DNA of 22,137 nt from an uncultured Clostridia bacterium (GTDB taxonomy: Bacteria > Bacillota > Clostridia > Oscillospirales > Ruminococcaceae): positions 1 through 22,137 of the forward strand of contig CAMEQX010000002.1 in the NCBI GenBank assembly GCA_945933905.1, in the 5' to 3' direction. The stretch's first letter is position 1. Every line of letters starts with the position of its first letter. The translations under genes were made by a program, and so were the position numbers. Positions 14,878 to 22,099 of this stretch are shown here, one piece after another. A model generated the notes under the pieces. That model was given only the letters and a program-made list of their open reading frames with translations, had not been told where the DNA came from and searched no databases.

Positions 14878-16415
14878 GAATTATTTTGTTTGAGCTTAAA
14901 AGACTGTTTCCGTTGAGAAATCTGATATTCCTGCCCTTTATTGCTATTGCAGCAAGCTTTATCGCATTGATAACTATATCTTCCCGCTCGGGTATTACCA
15001 TAGGGTATGATGTGATGTATTCATCTGATGTGGGCGAACACAGAAAGCTGTCCGACAGTGCTGCCGAGCAATACCTGATAAAGCTTTACCGCTGGTTTTA
15101 CGATACCTACGGGGATACTATCGATGACGAGGATATTGAAAAAATGAAGTCGGCAGAATATCCTGCGCTGGAGGCGTTCATCGGAGAGAACAAGCATTTC
15201 AGTGAAAACGGAGTTCACAGCCTCTCGGAATACTCTGCGCTTCTTGAGAAATATCAGCATATATGCGAATGGAATATAAGGATTTATGCTGCTGATGAAG
15301 CGCTTTCAACCGCACAAACTGACAGGCTTATTTCCTTTCTGAGCAATTCGCAATATATCTTTGAAAAGATGTACGAGGACGAATATATAAGGCAGGACAG
15401 CGTTTTTGCCGATGAGGGAATTTCAAGCTGCTTTGAGCTGAAAACGCTTGCGGATAGTCAGCCCGAGGAATATGAAATTGATGAACGCAACAGGCGGATA
15501 AGCCGCCTTAACAGCAGTCTGAAAACAATCGAACAGCAGGTATTTTCCGACCTCAAAAACGGCAGAATAAATCCCGAATACGAGGAAACATACAATGAAT
15601 ACAGCAAATTTTCCCTGTGCTTTTTTCAGCGGAGAATGTACGAGATGACAAATCAGGACGGTCTTTGGTTCAAAGAGAATTACGGACAGATAGGCAGCTC
15701 ATATTTCTCACTTACGCGAAATTCTCTGCTGAATAATTGCAGCGCTGAGACTGCCCAAGAAGTACGAAACCGCATAACGAAGCTTGGCGAAAAATACTAT
15801 CAACCTAAGCCGGAGCACATGAATAACGGCTATGAAAAGGTGACGCTTCCGCTTATCTGTGCCGCTGTCTGTGCGGCAATAGTTACCGCAGCTTTTTATG
15901 CGGTTTCCGACAAACGAAGCGGCGTTATACCGATAGCCTATTCCACAAAAATCGGGCGCAGAACAGCCGGGCTGAAGCTTATATCGGTGACTATTGCTTC
16001 TGTGATAATACATACGGTGTTCGTGGGGCTTATCTTTCTTCTTACCGCAAAAGACATATATTCGGAATTCTATCGGCTTTCGATAAATTCCTTTACGGGT
16101 GTTGAAGTTTTTTGGATAGATGTAAGTATGTGGCAATATCTGTTTATTGTGATTGCCTTTTCTTACCTTATTTCTGCGGCATTTTCGATTGCGGTATATT
16201 CTGTGTGCAGTCGGATAAGCGGATATATCGGTGCGATTGCGGCTTGTATCCCCTTTGGTTGTGGGGCTATTATGCTTTATGCTTTCCCATTCAGGTGGAT
16301 TTTTGCGCTGCCGAAAAGCTTTGTTGAGGATATTCTTATTCTTGGAGCGGTGGTATGCGTTGGGATTTTTGGTGCAGTGGCAGTGATACACAAGACGCAA
16401 AGGGAAGAATTGTGA
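14874..16415 (+). CDS. ABC-2-like permease with large extracytoplasmic domain, second of two
   Basis: Membrane subunit of 513 aa starting at GTG 14874 in a GTGA overlap with the first permease; AGAGGGTGA (14861-14869) is the ribosome site. It opens with a basic helix (ELKRLFPLRNLIFLPFIAIAA), then about 290 mostly hydrophilic residues rich in E, Y and S that should face outside (residues about 40-325). Several helices follow (LICAAVCAAIVTAAFYAV, TIASVIIHTVFVGLIFLL, YLFIVIAFSYLISAAFSIAV and two more). The loop AYSTKIGRRTAGLKL matches the first permease, so the two are paralogues and probably form a heterodimer. The long outer domain could bind the substrate. It is the last gene of the operon. 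I see no clear terminator directly after it. Confidence 0.87.
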   Translation: MRIILFELKRLFPLRNLIFLPFIAIAASFIALITISSRSGITIGYDVMYSSDVGEHRKLSDSAAEQYLIKLYRWFYDTYGDTIDDEDIEKMKSAEYPALEAFIGENKHFSENGVHSLSEYSALLEKYQHICEWNIRIYAADEALSTAQTDRLISFLSNSQYIFEKMYEDEYIRQDSVFADEGISSCFELKTLADSQPEEYEIDERNRRISRLNSSLKTIEQQVFSDLKNGRINPEYEETYNEYSKFSLCFFQRRMYEMTNQDGLWFKENYGQIGSSYFSLTRNSLLNNCSAETAQEVRNRITKLGEKYYQPKPEHMNNGYEKVTLPLICAAVCAAIVTAAFYAVSDKRSGVIPIAYSTKIGRRTAGLKLISVTIASVIIHTVFVGLIFLLTAKDIYSEFYRLSINSFTGVEVFWIDVSMWQYLFIVIAFSYLISAAFSIAVYSVCSRISGYIGAIAACIPFGCGAIMLYAFPFRWIFALPKSFVEDILILGAVVCVGIFGAVAVIHKTQREEL

Positions 16416-16494
16416 TTATTACGGTCTATTATAACGATATAATTAGTCTTGGCAATGTTGTACTCAATATTATACAAAACAACATCATAAAAAC

Positions 16495-16668
16495 CTACAA
16501 AAAATCAGGCTTAAAGTCCTCCTTGCCGTGATTTTCATAGCCGTAATTACCGGTTGTATTATCCTTTGTGAAGGTTTTCCAGCCGTCAAGGGAAGTGAGA
16601 ACAAGGTAATTTTTGTTGAAAAGGCTTCGGTCGTTTATAAAACTGTTGTATCCTAAGTAATCTCTTCC
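16495..16668 (-). pseudogene. Possible 3' remnant of a reverse-strand gene
   Basis: On the reverse strand a 57-codon open frame with no start codon ends in TAG (16495-16497). It reads like a soluble or secreted protein tail: RDYLGYNSFINDRSL, then YLVLTSLDGWKTFTKDN and NYGYENHGKEDFKPDF. A stop lies directly upstream in frame (16669-16671). The same register on the forward strand is also open (KVLLAVIFIAVITGC...) but lacks any start codon. I favour the reverse-strand reading from its composition, weakly. No family is recognised. Confidence 0.3.
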
Positions 16669-16770
16669 TTATTATTATCGGTTCGCAACAACTTAATATA
16701 TTCTCCTAAACCATAGTTGACTTTCCGGTTCAAAAATGTGACATACACACCAATTCCTGCAATTTGGTGA

Positions 16771-17066
16771 AAAAACGGAGCTTCGTATTTTACGTTTGCA
16801 CTTGAGAATTCCGGTCTGAGTGATACAACGTGCATTTTTAGTTTGCAATCGGCTATCAGTGCTTTTTTCGCATACGCTGTATCGCTGTTCGGTCTGCTGT
16901 TCATAGGCTCGGTGAACGTTGTGGGACTTATTTTCGCGGTGCTTGTGCCGGCGTTTATGATTTAAGACCGAGCAAGCTGAAATCAATCGGAAAGGCAAGT
17001 GTTCGTGCGGCGGGAAATGCTCGTGCCGCCCGAATTGCTGCCAAAAAAATCAACGGAAAATCACGC
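16771..17066 (+). pseudogene. Decayed 3' end of a membrane protein gene
   Basis: After an in-frame TGA (16768-16770) the forward frame reads NGASYFTFALENSGLS, then two hydrophobic stretches (AISAFFAYAVSLFGLLFI and VNVVGLIFAVLVPAFMI) to TAA 16963-16965. One base appears to be missing there. In the adjoining frame the sequence continues RPSKLKSIGKASVRAAG, then ARAARIAAKKIN, a lysine/arginine-rich tail running to the terminator. Codon use matches real genes of this genome. It is probably the end of a small polytopic membrane protein whose 5' part is lost. It directly precedes a terminator, as a real gene end would. Confidence 0.45.
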
Positions 17067-17116
17067 AAAAAACCTCTCGTCAGCAATCTTTCAAAGACGC
17101 TGCCGAGAGGTTTTTT
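17067..17116. terminator. Bidirectional intrinsic terminator
   Basis: AAAAAACCTCTCG (17067-17079) pairs with CGAGAGGTTTTTT (17104-17116), and inside it CAGC pairs with GCTG. The long stem is flanked by an A-run on the left and a T-run on the right, so it can terminate both the forward debris gene and the reverse-strand lipoprotein operon whose last stop is at 17124. Confidence 0.93.
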
Positions 17117-17123
17117 GAACCTA

Positions 17124-17987
17124 TCAAGCTTTTTTCACAAAGGAAACATATTCCGAAGGCTCTGCAAACTGCTGTCCGTCCGCCAAAGCCGTTCTGAATA
17201 AGGTATAAACGTTTGTGTCCTGTAATTCAAGCTTGTTTTTCAGCTCCTCGGGCATCGGGCAGCCGCAATAAGCTTTCCCTTCAATGAAATTCAAATCCCC
17301 GAACATTGACACGGAATAAACCTTGTCGTCAAGACCTCTCTGATTGTCGTTTGCTTCATTTTCGTATTCCATTCGCCACATTGTCCCGTCCATTGACATA
17401 AGCTCGGGAATAGCGGAGCCCTGAAGCGCCTCCATACAGGAGTAATCCATTCGATAATCGTTTGTATAGCCTCTTATGCCCAGCTCCTCAAACCTTTTGC
17501 ACGCCTCGGCAAATTCCGCTTGATTTGTGGGCAAGGGAATGTTGTTTGCTTCAAACAGGTCTGCATTTGCGATATAGCCGTCAACCTCCGCGCACAACGG
17601 CAGCCAGCGTACAGCGCCGCTCGGCTCTCTGTTGTTTGATATGTAGCTGTCATAATAGCTGCCGACAATATCCGAGCCGCTCAAGTCCATAAGCAAATCC
17701 GACATCTGCGCGGCGTCGTTGAGAGAAAAACGGCGGCAGGTTATTATATCGGGCAAGCTTCCGCGAGCGTTCAAATCCATATAGAAATCCATCGAGTTGT
17801 AGCCCGCAACAAAGGTGAAATCTATATCGGGGAACTTTTGTTCAAGCCACGGAGTAAGCTCTTTTTCCATAGGCTTGTCCCACAGATACATTGTAATCTG
17901 CACTTTTTTGACCGCGGAATTTTCACAGCCCGAAAGTCCCGGAAGCATCGCCAAGACAATCAGCACAGAAATAATTCTTTTTATCAT
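17124..17987 (-). CDS. Solute-binding lipoprotein, internally deleted paralogue
   Basis: Secreted lipoprotein of 287 aa with lipobox LSGC (C21). Residues 28-225 follow the N-terminal half of the neighbouring 615-aa lipoprotein block by block: LPDIITCRRFSLNDAA, LMDLSGSD, WLPLCAEVDGYIANADLFE, IPLPTN, FEELGIRGY, MWRMEYE and GLDDKVYSV. From GLDDKVYSVSMFGDL (218 on) the rest instead resembles the last 60 residues of that protein (DDEKFMTVCFNFGS ... ALAEPNNYITV against DDKVYSVSMFGDL ... QFAEPSEYVSFV). About 330 residues, namely the second lobe of the binding domain and most of the 5'-nucleotidase C-terminal domain, are missing in frame. The protein is therefore unlikely to bind a ligand as its paralogue does. 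GAGGA lies about 9 bases before the ATG. It sits 21 bases after the paralogue and before a strong terminator. Confidence 0.85.
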   Translation of the reverse strand: MIKRIISVLIVLAMLPGLSGCENSAVKKVQITMYLWDKPMEKELTPWLEQKFPDIDFTFVAGYNSMDFYMDLNARGSLPDIITCRRFSLNDAAQMSDLLMDLSGSDIVGSYYDSYISNNREPSGAVRWLPLCAEVDGYIANADLFEANNIPLPTNQAEFAEACKRFEELGIRGYTNDYRMDYSCMEALQGSAIPELMSMDGTMWRMEYENEANDNQRGLDDKVYSVSMFGDLNFIEGKAYCGCPMPEELKNKLELQDTNVYTLFRTALADGQQFAEPSEYVSFVKKA

Positions 17988-18008
17988 CCGGTTTATCCTC
18001 GCTTGCCG

Positions 18009-19856
18009 TTAAGAAACCTTAACCGTGATATAGTTGTTGGGTTCCGCCAAAGCGCCGCCGTCCTTGAAATACTTCGTCCAAACCAATTTTACCATAAGCT
18101 CTTCCCTTGCAAAACCGAGGCTTTCATTCGCAAGGAACGGAGTCATATATGAACCGAAATTAAAGCAAACCGTCATAAATTTCTCGTCGTCGCCGATTGA
18201 TTTTCCGTCCTTTAGAACATCAAGCACGGTATAAGCTCCGTTTTTCTCCTCAACCTGTACGGAAATTCCGCTGAAAACAGGGAGAGAGCCTCTGTTGAAC
18301 GGCTTAAATCCACCCTCAACGCCTTCCACATAGCCGCGGACGACTTCCTTGAGCTGAGCGCCCGAAAGCTCGCTTCTGTACGCAAACAAGCCGTGCAGAA
18401 CCATTGTTGTCACGCGCTTTTCCGTGTAATCCGCCGCCATAACCGAGCCCGAAAAGCTAAATCCGGGAGCAATCACCACATCGCTTTCATAGATGTTTCT
18501 TGCCGTGTTCGCCATAGCCGAATAGGACTTGCTTCCGCCGTTTACGCTGAATACATTTGAATAGCCCTTTTCAAGCGTCATAAGCGTTTCGCTCTGATTA
18601 TCCTTAGGATGTCTTAACTGACTGTCAAACGCCTCGTAAGCCTGTTTTGCGTTGTACTCTCCGCGTATCATTTTCTGAACCACATCTTTGGAGATGCTGA
18701 AGAAATCGTTTGAGGCAATACGGATATAAAGGTGATTTTGCTCGATAAGCGGTTTCAGGCTTTCAAGACAAGGCGACAGCTCAAGATTAACGTTCTTGTT
18801 GTAGGTGATTACGTCCTCGTTGTTGGACAAAACCTTCTGCGCTTCCTCCGAGAGCATTACTTCAAGCACCCTCAAAGCCTTTTCTTTACGGGAAGCGTCC
18901 TTCTCCAAATCCTTATTGAGCGCAATCTGAAACTCGGGATAGGTGAGCATCCACTGCTCACCGTTTTGACTGAAATAAGGAAGGAAGCAAGCGTCGATAC
19001 CCTCGTTATTCAGGCCTACGACGACGTTTCCGACGTCGCGTATCATAGCAACCTGTCCCGTCTTGAACATTTCAAGGATAGGTCCATAGTCCATCTTATC
19101 CTCAACGTCTGCGGGTCCGAGATTTGCGTCCTTGATAAACCGCTCCATATTCTCAAAAACAACAGACCAAACCTTGTCGTCAAGTCCGACTTCTTCTCCT
19201 GCGGGGTCCTCATAGCTGCTTCTCCACATACCGCCTTCCATAGAGGTTATCTCGGGAATTGAAAAGCCCTGCAAAACCTCCATACAGGTGTAGTCGTAGA
19301 TAAAATCCGAAAGAAACCCGCAAATTCCAAGCTCTTCAAAAGCCTTACAAGCGGAAACAAAGCTGTCGTAGTCCGTGGGGAGCGGGATATTGTATTTCTC
19401 AAACAAGCCCTTGTTTGCCACAATTCCGTCCGCCGTTCCGCATACGGGAAGCCAGTTTATTGAGCCGTCCGCATTTGTAAAGCTCTTCAGATAAGACTCA
19501 TAAACCGCGCCCGCCTGTTCGGTATTCGACAAGTCCATAAGGCTGTCCTTAAGCCCCGCCGCGTCGTGAAGCGCAAATCTTCTCTGCGTAATGATATCGG
19601 GGAGATTTCCGTTTTCATTCATAAATTTGTAGAAATCAAGGTCGTTGTTTCCCACAACAAACTGAATGTTTACATCGGGAAGCTGCGACTGAATATACGG
19701 AGCATATTTACTGTATGTAGCCATACCCCACAAGAAAACCGAAATTGTCTCCTTCTCCTCGTTTCCGTTTGCGGAATTGCAGCCCGAAAACAGCGTCACC
19801 GTCATAACTGCCGCGATAACAGCAGAAATAATTCTCTTAAACAAGCTTTTCTTCAT
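18009..19856 (-). CDS. Lipoprotein: extracellular solute-binding domain fused to 5'-nucleotidase C-terminal domain
   Basis: Membrane-anchored, outward-facing protein of 615 aa with signal peptide and lipobox LFSGC (C26). Residues 36-390 look like a family 1 extracellular solute-binding protein (ISVFLWGMATYSKYAPYI, NLPDIITQRRFALHDAAGL, WLPVCGTADGIVANKGLFEKYN, FKTGQVAMIRDVGN, YPEFQIALNKD). Residues about 420-590 look like a 5'-nucleotidase C-terminal domain (HGLFAYRSELSGAQLKEVV at 488-506, LPVFSGISVQVEE, VLKDGKSIGDDEKFMTVCFN), without the metallophosphatase domain that normally precedes it. No transporter permease or ATPase gene is adjacent; the upstream gene is a GGDEF-EAL remnant and the divergent gene is a sensor kinase. 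A ligand-sensing role is inferred. The start overlaps the EAL remnant by 20 bases and has no clear ribosome site, so translation may be coupled to it. Confidence 0.85.
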   Translation of the reverse strand: MKKSLFKRIISAVIAAVMTVTLFSGCNSANGNEEKETISVFLWGMATYSKYAPYIQSQLPDVNIQFVVGNNDLDFYKFMNENGNLPDIITQRRFALHDAAGLKDSLMDLSNTEQAGAVYESYLKSFTNADGSINWLPVCGTADGIVANKGLFEKYNIPLPTDYDSFVSACKAFEELGICGFLSDFIYDYTCMEVLQGFSIPEITSMEGGMWRSSYEDPAGEEVGLDDKVWSVVFENMERFIKDANLGPADVEDKMDYGPILEMFKTGQVAMIRDVGNVVVGLNNEGIDACFLPYFSQNGEQWMLTYPEFQIALNKDLEKDASRKEKALRVLEVMLSEEAQKVLSNNEDVITYNKNVNLELSPCLESLKPLIEQNHLYIRIASNDFFSISKDVVQKMIRGEYNAKQAYEAFDSQLRHPKDNQSETLMTLEKGYSNVFSVNGGSKSYSAMANTARNIYESDVVIAPGFSFSGSVMAADYTEKRVTTMVLHGLFAYRSELSGAQLKEVVRGYVEGVEGGFKPFNRGSLPVFSGISVQVEEKNGAYTVLDVLKDGKSIGDDEKFMTVCFNFGSYMTPFLANESLGFAREELMVKLVWTKYFKDGGALAEPNNYITVKVS

Positions 19857-20299
19857 AAATATTATTATTTTTCAGCAGCTTTTCATAATCAGCCGCCGGC
19901 GTCGGCTTTGCGTAAAAGTAACCTTGAGCAATGTCACAATTCATTGACCTCAGGCGCTCCTTTTGTTCGACGGTTTCAACGCCCTCAGCCACCACCTTGA
20001 GATTAAGCGCGTGAGCCATATCAACGATAGCGCGCAGCAAGCTTCGTTCAGCGGGCTTTGCCATTTGATTTCGGATAAATTTCATATCCAGCTTCAAGGC
20101 ACTCTCTTACCTTTCTGTAAAAGAAATCTTTTGAGTACAATCCCGTTAAGCAGTCATACATAAACTGATTGACCATAGCCGCCGTTTCGCGAAGCTTTAT
20201 AAGGCTTGCCGCCAAGATGCGATACTCGTCCGAAAGCATAGCCTTCAGCGTTTCGCGGTTGATTTCGTTATCCTCAACAATCAATATTTGATGCTTCAT
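19837..20299 (-). pseudogene. REC-GGDEF-EAL c-di-GMP protein reduced by two internal deletions
   Basis: The start is sound: GGGTGAG before ATG 20299, then MKHQILIVEDNEINRETL, the first strand and helix of a response-regulator receiver. After about 31 residues (DEYRIL, near 20203-20215) it jumps in frame to a linker helix LIKLRETAAMVNQFMYD and the first helix of a GGDEF domain, CLTGLYSKDFFYRKVREC. Near 20097-20110 it jumps again, out of frame, to the last third of an EAL domain: LKLDMKFIRNQMAKP, VDMAHALNLKVVAEGVETVEQ and CDIAQGYFYAKPTP, ending at 19837. The phospho-acceptor aspartate, the GGDEF motif and the EAL motif are all gone, so it can neither make nor break c-di-GMP. The intact parent would be a protein of roughly 550-700 aa. 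Its end overlaps the lipoprotein gene, indicating one former operon. Confidence 0.85.
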
Positions 20300-20355
20300 T
20301 TTAACTCACCCGACTCAATTCTTTTTTGCCGAATAAGTGCACATAGTCATTGTAT

Positions 20356-20364
20356 ATTATAGCA
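20356..20364 (-). promoter_or_regulatory. Extended -10 promoter of the reverse signalling operon
   Basis: On the reverse strand TGC TATAAT (20364 down to 20356) forms an extended -10 about 57 bases before ATG 20299. TTGATT is the best -35 candidate, but at 19 bases spacing it is weak. Confidence 0.6.
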
Positions 20365-20639
20365 CTTTATTATATATATAAATCAACATATTTTTGAATA
20401 TTTTGTCATTTTTTGTCTTGCCGCCCGTAAAACAGAGCTTTTTCTTTTCAACAATTTTCGCTGTTTTGCACAAATAGCCTTGTTCAAAACGCCAAGCTCT
20501 CCCCTTTCAAGAAAAGTTCTCGGATTTCAGGACTGTATCTTGCTTTGTTTTTGCACACAAAATGTGGTTAACGAACGTTTTCAAAATGAAAAATTTGCGT
20601 AAAAATGTCTGTTATTCTGTAATTTTTTTGGAAATTATG
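20365..20639. other. Divergent intergenic region, no gene seen
   Basis: AT-rich DNA between the reverse signalling operon and the sensor kinase promoter. I find no ribosome site plus frame that makes sense; an ATG at 20562 continues in frame into the kinase but lies before the kinase promoter. No clear operator or riboswitch was seen. Confidence 0.5.
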
Positions 20640-20668
20640 TTGAAAAATCCCAAGTATTATGATATAAT
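20640..20668 (+). promoter_or_regulatory. Sigma-A promoter of the sensor kinase
   Basis: TTGAAA (20640-20645), 17-base spacer, TATAAT (20663-20668). A start near 20675 gives a leader of about 67 bases that contains the small inverted repeat TGTGAA/TTCACA (20693-20708). It lies inside the longest open frame, which shows that the kinase starts further downstream. Confidence 0.85.
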
Positions 20669-20741
20669 AAATATGTGCGCAATAAAATCGAATGTGAAAA
20701 AATTCACACGTTTACATATATGCGAAAGGCGGCGATACTGC

Positions 20742-22099
20742 TTGAAAAAGCCTCGGTTTATCAACTATATGCACGAGCTGATAATGGGCGACGAGCTGGA
20801 CGTTAAGCACAAGCTCCAAAATATGCTGCTCACGATAAGCATAGTCGGAAGCAGTCTGTCTATCCTCGTTACGTTTATCATAAACGACAGTCTTAAAAGC
20901 AAGCTGCTGTCACTGTTCTGCTTACTGATGCAATATATAGCGTTCTACGTTTCCGCTGTCCGCAGGAAAAAGAACGCAGGCACGATGATTGTATTCATAG
21001 CGATAAACCTCATCATTTTCCCGCTGATGTTCTTCTTCAACGGCGGCGTTTACAGCGGAATGCCTGTCTGGCTTATCTTCGGGCTTATCTATCCGTGGCT
21101 GGTGAGCGAGGGTGCAACGTGCATTGTGATGTTTGTGCTCAACTCGATTGCGACCGTGGTCTGTTTCGGCGTGCAATACTGGCTTCCCGAGAAATTCCAA
21201 ATCCAAAGCGTCACGGACCTCACAAAATGGGTTATCATCGACAACGTTCAATCCATAATTCTTGTCGCGACAATTCTCGGAATTGCGATTAAATATCAGG
21301 TTTATATTTATAATCAGCAGCAGAAAAAAATGCTCGAGCAGGAAAACAAGCTTCGCGACGCGATGAAGCTTGCCGACAAGTCAAACGCGGCGAAATCGGA
21401 GTTTCTTGTGCGTATGTCCCACGAAATCCGCACGCCCATAAACGCCGTGCTGGGAATGGACGAGATGATTTTGCGCGAGTCAAGCGACGAAACAATCCTC
21501 GGCTATGCAACAAACATTCAGTCTGCGGGACAGCTTCTTCTGGCGGTTATCAACGACGTCCTCGATTTCTCGAGAATTGAGTCGGGAAAGCTGGAGCTTA
21601 TTCCCGCGGAATACAGCATTCAGCAGATGATGAACGACTGCTACAATATGATTGTTATGCGGGCGGAAAAGAAAAATCTGCTGCTCGAGGTACATAACAA
21701 CCCGAATTTGCCCTCAAGACTTATCGGCGATGAAATCCGCGTCAGACAGATGATTATAAATCTGCTCACAAATGCGGTTAAATACACGTCTGCGGGTAAA
21801 ATCACGATGACGCTCGGCTTTCAGAGAGTCACCGAAAAGTCGATTATTCTCAAGGTCAGCGTCCGCGATACCGGTATGGGAATTTCTCCCGAAAACCAAC
21901 AGGAATTGTTCAGCGACTTCAATCGCTTTGATGAAACAAACACGCGAAATATCGAGGGTACCGGTCTTGGCTTGAGCATCACCAAGCGGCTTGTCGAGAA
22001 AATGGGCGGAACCATCGGCGTGGAAAGTACGGTGGGCGTCGGCTCGAATTTCTGGTTTGAAATACCGCAGGAGATTGCGCTGGATACCTCAACGGGTTA
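20742..22099 (+). CDS. Multi-helix membrane sensor histidine kinase (3' end missing)
   Basis: Membrane kinase, at least 452 aa. I place the start at TTG 20742: GAAAGGCGG (about 20724-20732) is a fair ribosome site, and the promoter at 20640-20668 excludes the in-frame ATG at 20562. About six helices (residues 28-188) form the sensor, with the short loop FFFNGGVYSGMPVW between them and no large outer domain. A coiled linker (NQQQKKMLEQENKLRDAMKLAD) leads to the HisKA H-box FLVRMSHEIRTPINAVLGM, with phospho-acceptor H227. The ATPase domain is complete: NLLTNAVKYTSAG (N box), VRDTGMGISPE (G1) and GTGLGLSITKRLVEKMGG (G2). The apparent stop TAA at 22098-22100 uses the first base of an Illumina adapter, so the true C terminus is unknown. 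Hybrid kinases with receiver and Hpt domains are common in this family. Confidence 0.93.

Noticed and set aside
16441..16656. Small forward lipoprotein-like frame (KVLLAVIFIAVITGC...)
   Set aside because: No ATG, GTG or TTG start exists before the hydrophobic segment, and the opposite strand gives a better protein-like reading.
18732..19262. Forward-strand open frame of 176 codons
   Set aside because: It is antisense to the solute-binding lipoprotein, which has clear domains; no motif in the forward reading.
20562..20741. Kinase N-terminal extension from ATG 20562
   Set aside because: A consensus promoter lies within it, it has no ribosome site, and the sequence does not look like the family.
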